DNA of 5,518 nucleotides from Candidatus Hodarchaeota archaeon (GCA_016839955.1 JAEOTI010000189.1:1-5518), one strand, 5' to 3'; positions 1 to 5,510 are shown, counted from the first letter of the stretch. The notes: generated by a model from the letters alone, not told the origin. Numbers and translations are program-made.

Positions 1-28
1 ACCCATTTGTTGACTTCAACTTTGCCAA
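1..28 (-). CDS. Possible 5' end of a gene running off the left edge (TTG start)
   Basis: A TTG codon at 28 follows AAGGGGG at 42-36 with a 7-base spacer, which is good Shine-Dalgarno geometry. The frame then reads M-A-K-L-K-S-T-N-G to the window edge. The gene two positions upstream in transcription order also uses a TTG start behind a purine-rich site, which makes this start more believable. Only nine codons are visible, so no function can be given. A competing reading starts at an ATG at 66 in another frame (begins MIFLDRLRGLL) and has no clear ribosome binding site. Confidence 0.3.
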
Positions 29-35
29 GTAATAA

Positions 36-42
36 CCCCCTT
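36..42 (-). promoter_or_regulatory. Putative ribosome binding site AAGGGGG
   Basis: AAGGGGG on the minus strand lies 7 bases before a TTG codon at 28. It can pair with the 16S rRNA 3' tail with one G-U wobble. It is the main reason to propose a gene start at 28. Confidence 0.3.
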
Positions 43-68
43 AACCTATCGAGAAAAATCATTTTTTG

Positions 69-158
69 CTAGCTCAGATAAAGATTTTTTGGAGATGATA
101 GTTGTGAATGAGCAAAAAAACCATCTAGCGCGAGATTGTCATGCCTATGACATTTCAT
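69..158 (-). other. 29-codon ORF ending in TAG, with the frame open beyond it
   Basis: An ATG at 158 overlaps the last 14 bases of the upstream membrane-protein gene, as is common for operon neighbours, but the frame meets TAG at 71-69 after 29 codons. The product would begin MKCHRHDN and resembles nothing I recognise. After the TAG the same frame stays open to the left edge, about 22 more codons starting CAA AAA ATG. It could be a tiny gene, the 5' end of a gene broken by a nonsense mutation, a read-through amber codon, or non-coding sequence that is open by chance. No clear ribosome binding site precedes the ATG, so a real gene is not established. Confidence 0.2.
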
Positions 159-531
159 CACTCGATAATTTTTTTTCAAGTTGTTTAAGATCATTACGAA
201 TGGCCGATAACTCAAGAAATAATTTGACGAATACTGGATTAACTTCTAATGCGATTTGAGTTTCAGCCCAGAAGGTCCCTTTTCGCAGATCAAAATAGCC
301 AACTATAATACTTAATGGAATATACCCAGTCATAAAAATTAGGAAAAAGACCAAAAAATCTTTTAATTCTTCGGGAATAAAATATAAGTCAACCCATAAC
401 AAATTAAAAAAAATCAAGGTGAAATTCATAAGTGACAAAACCAATGCAAACCATCGGGAATGACCAGCAATAAAATATTGTCGTAAACGACCAACATGAT
501 CTAGGATTTTTCGTAACATAGTTCTTACCAA
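145..531 (-). CDS. Small membrane protein with two transmembrane helices, family unknown
   Basis: This 128-residue protein has a basic N-terminal segment (R3, R7, K8, R15, R17), a first hydrophobic helix at about residues 27-50, a short polar loop containing PEEL (53-56), and a second helix at about 57-79. A charged C-terminal tail follows, whose end (about 103-122) could form an amphipathic helix or short coiled coil. The positive-inside rule puts both termini in the cytoplasm. The start is TTG at 531, because GGAGGGGTGA ends 6 bases before it; the first ATG (519) would be 18 bases from that site. It lies 6 bases after the methyltransferase gene, so it is probably in the same transcript. No enzymatic motif is visible. 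It may be a membrane anchor or accessory factor for the glycan enzymes, but this rests on position only. Confidence 0.7.
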   Translation of the reverse strand: MVRTMLRKILDHVGRLRQYFIAGHSRWFALVLSLMNFTLIFFNLLWVDLYFIPEELKDFLVFFLIFMTGYIPLSIIVGYFDLRKGTFWAETQIALEVNPVFVKLFLELSAIRNDLKQLEKKLSSDEMS

Positions 532-537
532 TGGAAG

Positions 538-549
538 TCACCCCTCCTT
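538..549 (-). promoter_or_regulatory. Strong Shine-Dalgarno site fixing the TTG start at 531
   Basis: The minus strand reads AAGGAGGGGTGA from 549 to 538, an extended match to the 16S anti-Shine-Dalgarno tail. Its last three bases are the TGA stop of the methyltransferase gene. GGTGA sits 6 bases and GGAGG 11 bases before TTG at 531. A ribosome finishing the methyltransferase would be well placed to restart here. Confidence 0.7.
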
Positions 550-1182
550 ATTTGAGCGGAAAATATACATGGCACTTGTTTTATCGAACTCTGGCACTTC
601 AATTGCTTCTAAATTAAACCCACGATTAATAAAAAAGTCAAAAAACTCAGAAAAATCACGATATTTCTGGTACAAATTATCAGAATCAAGTCTATGGATC
701 AAAGAACGAAACAGCATGCCCCATTTTCTAGTCAAGAAAAATGATTTCCGAACTTTCCACATATAGAAAATGTTTATTTGCCAAGTGAAAATAAAAATCC
801 ATTCACGCGAATAGTAACAGACATTGGTAAGAATATCACGAAATATATTATCATTCAGAATATGAAATAACAAATCTAAACATAAAACAATATCTCCTTT
901 TACGTTGTGATTATACTTGTCAGCACCATGTACAAAAAACTGCCAAGCAGGTTTAAGATGTTTGTTCAAGGAAATAATATGCTTAGAAATATCTATTCCT
1001 TGATAATTAGTACACCCGCGTCCATCCCAAAACGAAAGATCACCACACCCAACATCGACAACATTATCTATTGAACCTATATATTGCTCGATAATAGCCC
1101 ACTTCCAATCGCGGTACGCTCCTACCGATCCTTTACCACTGGAGATACCAGCTAGATAGCGATCATTCCAAAAGTTGTTCAT
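538..1182 (-). CDS. Class I SAM-dependent methyltransferase
   Basis: The 214-residue protein has the Rossmann-fold methyltransferase signature. Motif I is VVDVGCGDLSFW (41-52), the glycine-rich loop that binds S-adenosylmethionine. GIDIS (62-66) ends strand 2 with the acidic residue expected to contact the ribose. CLDLLFHIL (101-109) corresponds to motif IV. The N-terminal WNDRY segment (5-9) is common in this superfamily, and residues 135-180 form an aromatic- and Arg-rich insert that may hold the acceptor site. The substrate cannot be read from sequence; being last after four glycan genes suggests methylation of a sugar hydroxyl or amine on the assembled glycan. The ATG lies 20 bases inside the end of the upstream glycosyltransferase gene, in another frame, with only a weak GGA site, so translation is probably coupled. 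Length is normal and no motif is broken. Confidence 0.85.
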   Translation of the reverse strand: MNNFWNDRYLAGISSGKGSVGAYRDWKWAIIEQYIGSIDNVVDVGCGDLSFWDGRGCTNYQGIDISKHIISLNKHLKPAWQFFVHGADKYNHNVKGDIVLCLDLLFHILNDNIFRDILTNVCYYSREWIFIFTWQINIFYMWKVRKSFFLTRKWGMLFRSLIHRLDSDNLYQKYRDFSEFFDFFINRGFNLEAIEVPEFDKTSAMYIFRSNKEG

Positions 1183-2020
1183 AAATATCTATCCATTTTT
1201 TTGCTACTGTAAGAGGATCATGATCAGAAGGAAATTTAGTTAATACCGCACCGTTATTAAGCACTTTTCCACCGATAGCTAGTTGTTGCAATGCTGTTAC
1301 TGAAAGAGAGTTATTCATTTTAACCTCAGAATAAGGAATATCCCAATTAGTATTAGATAAAATTGGGTCGAACGCCTCATATGTCTTCGTATCTATATAA
1401 TATTCAAATTTCTGTAAGTACTCAGGGAAATTAGCATAAGGAATATGAGATTTTTTCCTATCTATAATAGTCAAATCTAAATTATACTCTTTACATTCAC
1501 GTTTTGCCTGTTCAAAAGCAGGTAATTGTCGTTTCCATCGTAAAATAAACAAGGCAGTATCAGAAGTATAAGGTTCGGTTCGATGAAAATGATTTTTATC
1601 AACAGGATTAGGAACGTAATAAGCGGTTTTAGGAGCTCCATTTAATAATTCAGGTGTTGATACCACTAGAAAATCTGCTTTTTTCCATTCATTCCGTTTT
1701 TCAGCCCATTTACCTCTGATATTGGACCCATGATAATGAAAAACATATGGTTTCCATCTGATAAGCTTTTGCAGATAGTTTCTAGTAAATCTTGGTGCAT
1801 GAGAATGAATAATATCATACTTAGGAATCAGTCGTAAGCAGGCAAACAAAAAACGTTTTGCGCCTCCTGGAATAACATAAGGATTAGGTATTATCTCATG
1901 TCCACCAAAAGCAGTAAACGTTTTCCGCATGACTACATCTGATTGAATATCTAACATTCTTTGATATTTTGCAATTGTAACCGCTATATTTGCGGTATTA
2001 AAAATATGTAACACTTTCAT
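1163..2020 (-). CDS. Glycosyltransferase, GT-B fold, GT4-like
   Basis: The 285-residue protein starts with a short beta strand and loop (MKVLHIFNTANIA) typical of GT-B enzymes. Family-4-like landmarks follow in order: YDIIHSHAPRFTR (68-80), HYHGSNIRG (95-103), the VSTPELL strand (120-126) and YVPNPVD (135-141), the usual linker before the nucleotide-sugar-binding domain. The second domain is short and divergent. LSVTALQQLAIGGKVL (239-254) fills the place of the family's donor-binding 'EALACG' region but lacks the expected glutamate. Most GT4 proteins are about 350-400 residues, so this is a compact form. No signal peptide or membrane helix is seen, so it should be a cytoplasmic or peripheral enzyme adding a sugar to the growing glycan. 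Its ATG shares one base with the stop of the acyltransferase gene (TAATG), with AGTGG 6 bases upstream. Donor and acceptor are unknown. Confidence 0.78.
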   Translation of the reverse strand: MKVLHIFNTANIAVTIAKYQRMLDIQSDVVMRKTFTAFGGHEIIPNPYVIPGGAKRFLFACLRLIPKYDIIHSHAPRFTRNYLQKLIRWKPYVFHYHGSNIRGKWAEKRNEWKKADFLVVSTPELLNGAPKTAYYVPNPVDKNHFHRTEPYTSDTALFILRWKRQLPAFEQAKRECKEYNLDLTIIDRKKSHIPYANFPEYLQKFEYYIDTKTYEAFDPILSNTNWDIPYSEVKMNNSLSVTALQQLAIGGKVLNNGAVLTKFPSDHDPLTVAKKWIDIYEQLLE

Positions 2021-2877
2021 TATATACCACTTCTTTTTTTATAAAATTTTGCAGGGTTTCCTATAACTATACTATTCTCATGAATATCAGACACAACAAC
2101 AGCACCTAACCCTACCATCGAATTATCACCAACACATTTCCCCTCTCTAATAGAAGAAGACGGAGCTATCCATACATTTCGACCAAATTGAGAACTTCCC
2201 CCTAACATAGCCAGAGCAATAACTATAGAATTTTGTCCAATCTTAACATTATGAGCGATATGAATTAAATTGTCTATTCTTACTCCAGTCTCAATAATAG
2301 TATCAGATAACGAGCCTCTATCAATACAAGTATTAGAGCCAATATGAACATTATCCTTAATAATTACTTTTCCGTAATGAGGAAAATTGAGCCAAGAACC
2401 GTTAATATCTTGTACGTAACCAAATCCATCCCCACCAATTACCGCACCTGCTTTAATTACACAGTTTTTCCCAATATGAACGTTATCATAAATCGTTACG
2501 TTGTCATGGATTTGTGTACCATCCTCAATACGAATATTTTTTGACCCAATAGATACATTAGACCCAATTTTTACATTAGGAGAGATATATGTGTTTGGTA
2601 CCTTTTTCTTTTGTTTAGAAAAATATTTATGGCAAATCTTAACAAACTCTAATTTAGGATTAACAGAAAAAAGTAAGTAGCGATCAACCCTATCGTTTAA
2701 TGTATTAATATCTAATTTGTCGGAGCATAAGACATAACTCGCTTTAGTATTATTGATCAAATCAATTCCTTGCTGATCTGTTCTATCACAAAAGGTTAAT
2801 TGGTTTTTTTTAGCTTCAGTTATCGAAGCAACAGAATTGCCGAAAGGAGTATTTGAAATATTGTTTAATTCATCCAT
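2020..2877 (-). CDS. LpxD-like N-acyltransferase with left-handed beta-helix (hexapeptide repeats)
   Basis: The 285-residue protein has the two-part plan of LpxD. Residues 1-90 resemble the LpxD uridine-binding domain (LTFCDR 27-32, NTKASYVLCSDKL 43-55). Hexapeptide repeats of the V-x-I-G-x-N type run from about 98 to 275. GGDGFGY (148-154), CIDRGSL (184-190) and IDNLIHIAHNVKIG (201-214) match the acyl-carrier-protein and active-site region of LpxD; H209 corresponds to its catalytic histidine. From about residue 222 it departs from LpxD, lacks the C-terminal helices (LpxD is about 340 residues) and ends in NSIVIGNPAKFYKKR, more like NeuD/PglD-type acetyltransferases. It should therefore acylate an amino sugar; acyl-ACP versus acetyl-CoA as donor is open. 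No other lipid A gene is present, so lpxD is not assigned. Its ATG overlaps the deacetylase gene by 8 bases, fitting deacetylation then re-acylation. Confidence 0.82.
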   Translation of the reverse strand: MDELNNISNTPFGNSVASITEAKKNQLTFCDRTDQQGIDLINNTKASYVLCSDKLDINTLNDRVDRYLLFSVNPKLEFVKICHKYFSKQKKKVPNTYISPNVKIGSNVSIGSKNIRIEDGTQIHDNVTIYDNVHIGKNCVIKAGAVIGGDGFGYVQDINGSWLNFPHYGKVIIKDNVHIGSNTCIDRGSLSDTIIETGVRIDNLIHIAHNVKIGQNSIVIALAMLGGSSQFGRNVWIAPSSSIREGKCVGDNSMVGLGAVVVSDIHENSIVIGNPAKFYKKRSGI

Positions 2878-3508
2878 TCATCCAGACCATCCTATAAATT
2901 TCAAAAGATTCGGCATAAGAAAAGTTAGCAATTAAACCATTGTTTACCAGTTGAGCAGTAAGCTTCTTCTCATTCATGTAAGGTCTAAACAATTGGGATT
3001 TATAACAAGCAATCGCTGTTAATTTTTGTTTCAGATCTTCCTTTGAAACTTCAACAAAAAACTTTGCATTAAAAGGAGAAGAAATAATATTCCAAGAAAT
3101 ATTATATCCAAGAACAATGTCAGTACCATATTTGAAAGCTCTCATTGTCTCCATTGCGGTTTGATAGTGATCCTGATGAATATCATTCAAGGAAGGAGTA
3201 AAAACAATTTGTGGTTTAATTTTATCCCTCATTATTTCGATCTCAGTTAAAATCTCCTGTCGTGCGTTTGGGAAATACCTGTTTGGTTGATGAAAAAAAC
3301 GATAATTTTCCTCAGGAATACCGAATACTTTCATTGAGTTAGCAGCTTCTTTTTCTAGTTGCGCATGATTATCTGTAGAGGTCATAGCAACATAGTAAAC
3401 ATCAGCTCCCAATCTAATACACTTGGCAACTGTAGCACCACAAGCTAGCTCCACATCATCAGTATGAGCTGCAATAAACAATATTCTTTTTTCCTCCATA
3501 TCCAACAT
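2870..3508 (-). CDS. LmbE/PIG-L family zinc-dependent N-deacetylase
   Basis: The 212-residue protein matches the PIG-L/LmbE fold. Motif A is AAHTDDVELACGAT (13-26): H15 and D18 are the expected zinc ligands and D17 the expected catalytic base. The second motif, HQDH (111-114), supplies the third zinc ligand, H114. Family members remove acetyl from N-acetylglucosamine-containing molecules, such as GPI precursors, mycothiol and bacillithiol intermediates, and antibiotics. Two small departures from the consensus AHPDD..GG are visible, T16 for proline and A25 for the second glycine; both are outside the metal-binding positions. It is flanked by a glycosyltransferase and an N-acyltransferase, so it most likely frees the amine on a newly transferred N-acetylated sugar. 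Its ATG shares one base with the glycosyltransferase stop (TAATG), with GAGG at 3520-3517, 8 bases upstream. M4 is an alternative start with poorer support. Confidence 0.88.
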   Translation of the reverse strand: MLDMEEKRILFIAAHTDDVELACGATVAKCIRLGADVYYVAMTSTDNHAQLEKEAANSMKVFGIPEENYRFFHQPNRYFPNARQEILTEIEIMRDKIKPQIVFTPSLNDIHQDHYQTAMETMRAFKYGTDIVLGYNISWNIISSPFNAKFFVEVSKEDLKQKLTAIACYKSQLFRPYMNEKKLTAQLVNNGLIANFSYAESFEIYRMVWMNG

Positions 3509-4425
3509 TAATATAACCTCAATTTAGTTAATATTTTTCTTATAGAAGATATAATTCGCTTCTTTTGATTTTCGCGTAAATAAATAGAATAATCTGGATA
3601 ATTTGTAGATGGTTCGGCAAAATAACCGATCAATAATCTTATTCCTTTAGAAAAATGATGTTTAAGAATTATTTCTTTAACTACCCTGCCCATAGCGACT
3701 AGAGGATGATAATTTGCATCCTTCATTCCTCTACCCCATCCAATATATGAAATAAAATGTCCTTTCCCCCCAGCTCTTATTCTGTGAAAAACTATGTCAT
3801 CAAATCGTTCAACTTTAGTCCCCAAAAAATCAGCGCAGTGTAAAACAGAGCTCTCCCAATTAAAATTTTTTGCGAACCCATGCATATAATCAAGGATCTC
3901 TCTTTTAATAATTCTGCCTCCTCCCACTACATGATCAAGATTATATGAGCTCCTGAATTCATCTTTCGATGCTCCAATACCTCCTCCAATTCCATGATCA
4001 GGAATCATTTTCTTTATTATACTTTCAACATAAGAATTAGACAAAATCATATCAGCAGGAACAATAACTAAATAATCCCAGTCAGAAAATTGATTTAAGA
4101 CATGAACCCCGCTATTATAAACTATTGCCATAGCTGGAGTGCCTAATCCAGAAAAACCTCTGTCTTTACGAGTTTTTGTAAATAACACAGGCCTTGTTAT
4201 AGGAACTGGATCAAATATATCAAATTGAAAAATATCAATATTTGCCATATTCATTAAATCAGATTTAATATTTTTCAAAACAGAAGCGGTATTATCAGTT
4301 GAACCGTCATCAACCACCATAATATATTTTGGTTTAATAGATTGATTAAGAATACCTCGTATTGTAACAGAAATATTCTTTTCTTCATTTCTTACCGCGG
4401 TAAGTGTTGCATATTTAATTGTCAT
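3508..4425 (-). CDS. Glycosyltransferase family 2 (GT-A fold)
   Basis: The 305-residue protein opens with a classic family 2 N-terminus: TLTAVRNEEKNIS (7-19) and VVDDGSTDNT (37-46), which bind the nucleotide of the sugar donor. The segment around RKDRGFSGLGTPAMAIVYNSG (86-106) holds the usual domain centre. The metal-binding position appears as VPADM (122-126) rather than a textbook DXD. NWESSVLHCA (189-198) matches the region carrying the acceptor-side acidic residue. No transmembrane helix is evident, but the C-terminus (284-305) is strongly basic and could sit on the membrane surface. As first enzyme of the cassette it may add the amino sugar that the next two enzymes process; this is inferred from order. 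The ATG overlaps the stop of a 36-codon ORF (ATGA) and has no Shine-Dalgarno site of its own, which points to translational coupling. Sugar and acceptor are unknown. Confidence 0.88.
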   Translation of the reverse strand: MTIKYATLTAVRNEEKNISVTIRGILNQSIKPKYIMVVDDGSTDNTASVLKNIKSDLMNMANIDIFQFDIFDPVPITRPVLFTKTRKDRGFSGLGTPAMAIVYNSGVHVLNQFSDWDYLVIVPADMILSNSYVESIIKKMIPDHGIGGGIGASKDEFRSSYNLDHVVGGGRIIKREILDYMHGFAKNFNWESSVLHCADFLGTKVERFDDIVFHRIRAGGKGHFISYIGWGRGMKDANYHPLVAMGRVVKEIILKHHFSKGIRLLIGYFAEPSTNYPDYSIYLRENQKKRIISSIRKILTKLRLY

Positions 4426-4532
4426 CGTAATCTATCTTTTCTTTGTTTCAAACCTTCCATTGTTCCTAATGAATCAAAAGTATCATTTAAACAAACACAT
4501 TTAATTATATTAACATCTTCAGGCTTTACCAT
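4422..4532 (-). CDS. Small ORF (36 codons) coupled to the glycosyltransferase gene
   Basis: This ORF, too short to score as a gene on length, fills the apparent gap before the family 2 glycosyltransferase. It starts at ATG 4532 and overlaps the preceding 50-codon gene by 7 bases (ATGGTAA) and the glycosyltransferase by 4 (ATGA). The product is soluble, with two cysteines (12 and 14), an acidic middle and a basic C-terminus (KQRKDRLR, 29-36). No family is recognised. There is no ribosome binding site, and an in-frame TGA lies three codons upstream, so it would be read by ribosomes arriving from the preceding gene. Its likeliest role is a leader that carries ribosomes to the glycosyltransferase start. 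It may also be a chance frame; the double overlap is the main support. Confidence 0.45.
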   Translation of the reverse strand: MVKPEDVNIIKCVCLNDTFDSLGTMEGLKQRKDRLR

Positions 4533-4678
4533 GTCCAATCAGATATTCCAAATATTTTTCCAAATATTAATAGTAGAATCATGATCCCAACGGCAGTTAT
4601 CAAAAATAAATTTCCATCAGCAAATTCATTAAACCGATCTTGAAGATCATTCGATTCTTTCATTCTTTTTTTGCTCAT
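4526..4678 (-). CDS. Small single-span membrane protein (50 residues)
   Basis: The ORF is preceded by GAGGTGA at 4691-4685, ending 6 bases before ATG 4678, the best-placed ribosome binding site in this half of the window. The product has a charged N-terminus (MSKKRMKESNDLQDRF), then one hydrophobic helix at about residues 24-44 (from LFLITAV to FGI), and a short tail ending in DWTW. It follows a 38-codon coiled-coil ORF by 14 bases. No family is recognised. Small one-span proteins like this are common in viral genomes, where some serve in lysis or at the membrane, but nothing here identifies such a role. Confidence 0.65.
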   Translation of the reverse strand: MSKKRMKESNDLQDRFNEFADGNLFLITAVGIMILLLIFGKIFGISDWTW

Positions 4679-4684
4679 TTTCTT

Positions 4685-4691
4685 TCACCTC
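4685..4691 (-). promoter_or_regulatory. Shine-Dalgarno site GAGGTGA
   Basis: GAGGTGA on the minus strand ends 6 bases before ATG 4678 and lies in the 14-base gap after the previous stop. The same heptamer recurs before the gene starting at 5506, which supports translation of these short ORFs. Confidence 0.6.
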
Positions 4692-4692
4692 A

Positions 4693-4809
4693 TTAGATTT
4701 TCCGAATGTTCTCTAAAGCAATTTCAGTTTGTCTAATTCTTTTTTCTAGTGTTTTGATTTTGTTTTCTAAGTAGAGAATTTTTTCGTAATAATATTGATC
4801 TTCGCTCAT
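4693..4809 (-). CDS. Small coiled-coil protein (38 residues), unknown function
   Basis: ATG 4809 follows the preceding stop by 13 bases, with GGTGTG just upstream as a moderate ribosome binding site. After MSEDQYYY the product is rich in Lys, Glu and Arg, with leucine or isoleucine at regular spacing (I11, L14, I18, L21, I25, I30, L32). This is the pattern of an amphipathic helix or short coiled coil. It could self-assemble or pair with the helical membrane protein encoded just after it, which also starts with a charged segment. No family is recognised. Its regular place between two close neighbours makes a real gene more likely than not. Confidence 0.55.
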   Translation of the reverse strand: MSEDQYYYEKILYLENKIKTLEKRIRQTEIALENIRKI

Positions 4810-4822
4810 TTTCACACCAATC

Positions 4823-5110
4823 TTAGGGTTGGCGACCTTCAATATTTAATTCTCTTAATAATGTCAATACTCCAATGATTATAGATCTATCATCGATTAC
4901 CTGATTATTTTCTACAAAACAAGCTCCTATGTGAGCTAAGATACTATCACAAATCTTTCTCCAGTTTTTATTGTCCCACCTATCTTTATCTTGTACCTGT
5001 TCAGGTAATAAATTAATATAATCAACAGGTTGCCATTTCCCGTCTTTTTCTACTCTAATATAAATTCCAGTTTCTATTAAACCACTTTTAATTTTTTCAA
5101 TCATTGTCAT
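4823..5110 (-). CDS. Hypothetical protein of 95 residues
   Basis: This is the longest of the genes before the glycan cassette. It is soluble, with no signal peptide or membrane helix. An N-terminal half of likely beta strands (GIYIRVEKDGKWQPVDYINL) is followed by Trp-rich, charged helix (DRWDNKNWRKICDSILAHIG) and a hydrophobic C-terminal helix (IIIGVLTLLRELN). Two cysteines are present, at about 54 and 63, but there is no zinc-binding cluster. I do not recognise the family. ATG 5110 is chosen because GTGG (5120-5117) lies 6 bases upstream; a TTG directly before it (5113) and an ATG at 5104 are alternatives with poorer spacing. It lies 12 bases after the preceding ORF. The composition is that of a small regulatory or accessory protein, without evidence for one. 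Confidence 0.68.
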   Translation of the reverse strand: MTMIEKIKSGLIETGIYIRVEKDGKWQPVDYINLLPEQVQDKDRWDNKNWRKICDSILAHIGACFVENNQVIDDRSIIIGVLTLLRELNIEGRQP

Positions 5111-5122
5111 CAACTTCCACTT

Positions 5123-5254
5123 TTACGTCATATTAGATGTTATTGAATCAAGAAATTCTTCAACTAACTCTAATAGATCTTTATCACTTGGAAATCCTAG
5201 ATCATGAGTTCCTTTGTTTTTCCAAGTTACTCGAATTCTTTCTACTTCGTTCAT
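5123..5254 (-). CDS. Small acidic protein (43 residues), unknown function
   Basis: ATG 5254 is 4 bases after the stop of the preceding ORF, and GGAAGTGA overlaps that stop as the ribosome binding site. The product begins with a basic strand-like segment (MNEVERIRVTWKNKG), then an acidic helix (SDKDLLELVEEFLDSI). It has no cysteine and no membrane segment. No family is recognised. Regular spacing and a good initiation site support translation. The strand-then-acidic-helix plan could suit a protein-binding or nucleic-acid-mimicking role, but this is only a guess from composition. Confidence 0.58.
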   Translation of the reverse strand: MNEVERIRVTWKNKGTHDLGFPSDKDLLELVEEFLDSITSNMT

Positions 5255-5258
5255 TTTC

Positions 5259-5396
5259 TCACTTCCTAATCTTAATTAATTGAAAAATACCTTCCCAATC
5301 CAATTCTAACCTTCTTACTTCCTCGATTAATTTTTCAAGAATTTGATCAATCTTTCTTTGATCTTCTGTTCCCAATTCTAAATAATCCTCTAACAT
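5259..5396 (-). CDS. Small charged helical protein (45 residues), unknown function
   Basis: ATG 5396 shares one base with the stop of the upstream ORF (TAATG), and AAGGTGA (5407-5401) ends 4 bases before it. The product is almost wholly helical by composition: EDYLELGTEDQRKIDQIL, then a Glu- and Leu-rich stretch (LEKLIEEVRRLELDW, 20-34), then a basic end (IKIRK). The heptad-like placing of Leu and Ile suggests an amphipathic helix able to dimerise. No family is recognised. The overlap together with a good ribosome binding site makes it one of the better supported of the tiny genes. Confidence 0.58.
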   Translation of the reverse strand: MLEDYLELGTEDQRKIDQILEKLIEEVRRLELDWEGIFQLIKIRK

Positions 5397-5506
5397 TATT
5401 TCACCTTGAATTCTACTTCTTTCATGTAAAATTTAAGCAGAGTGTCCTGAATTGTGAATTCCTCATTTTTTCTCAAATAATACAATTCTTTTTCGTTTAA
5501 TTCCAT
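5396..5506 (-). CDS. Small charged protein (36 residues), unknown function
   Basis: This is the first complete ORF in transcription order. GAGGTGA (5517-5511) lies 4 bases before ATG 5506, close to the right edge. The product begins MELNEKELYYLRKNEEF and ends in a Lys/Glu/Val-rich stretch. It is hydrophilic, with no cysteine or membrane segment and no recognised family. It hands over to the next ORF through a TAATG overlap. The gene before it lies outside the window, so the transcript probably begins further right. Confidence 0.55.
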   Translation of the reverse strand: MELNEKELYYLRKNEEFTIQDTLLKFYMKEVEFKVK

Positions 5507-5510
5507 TTTC

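Noticed and set aside
93..133. Possible Rho-independent terminator (ATCT...AGAT followed by a T7 run on the minus strand)
   Set aside because: The stem is only four base pairs with a weak A/T-containing pairing, too unstable to support a terminator.
569..766. 65-codon plus-strand ORF
   Set aside because: It lies antisense inside the methyltransferase gene, whose motifs are clear, and has no ribosome binding site or recognisable product.
2344..2544. 66-codon plus-strand ORF
   Set aside because: It is antisense to the hexapeptide-repeat region of the acyltransferase; the repeat pattern keeps stops out of the opposite strand by chance.
2020..2877. Calling this lpxD and the locus lipid A biosynthesis
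   Set aside because: No lpxA, lpxB, lpxC or fabZ is present, the C-terminus differs from LpxD, and the neighbours are a PIG-L deacetylase and unrelated glycosyltransferases.
4342..4584. 80-codon plus-strand ORF
   Set aside because: It is antisense to the start of the glycosyltransferase and to two small minus-strand ORFs that have better initiation context.
4422..4678. Programmed frameshift joining the 50-codon and 36-codon ORFs
   Set aside because: No convincing slippery heptamer lies at the overlap, and ATGGTAA is an ordinary coupled stop-start junction.
4526..4809. Naming the pair as holin or spanin
   Set aside because: Neither protein shows a lipobox, the usual holin topology or an adjacent endolysin; size and one helix are not enough.
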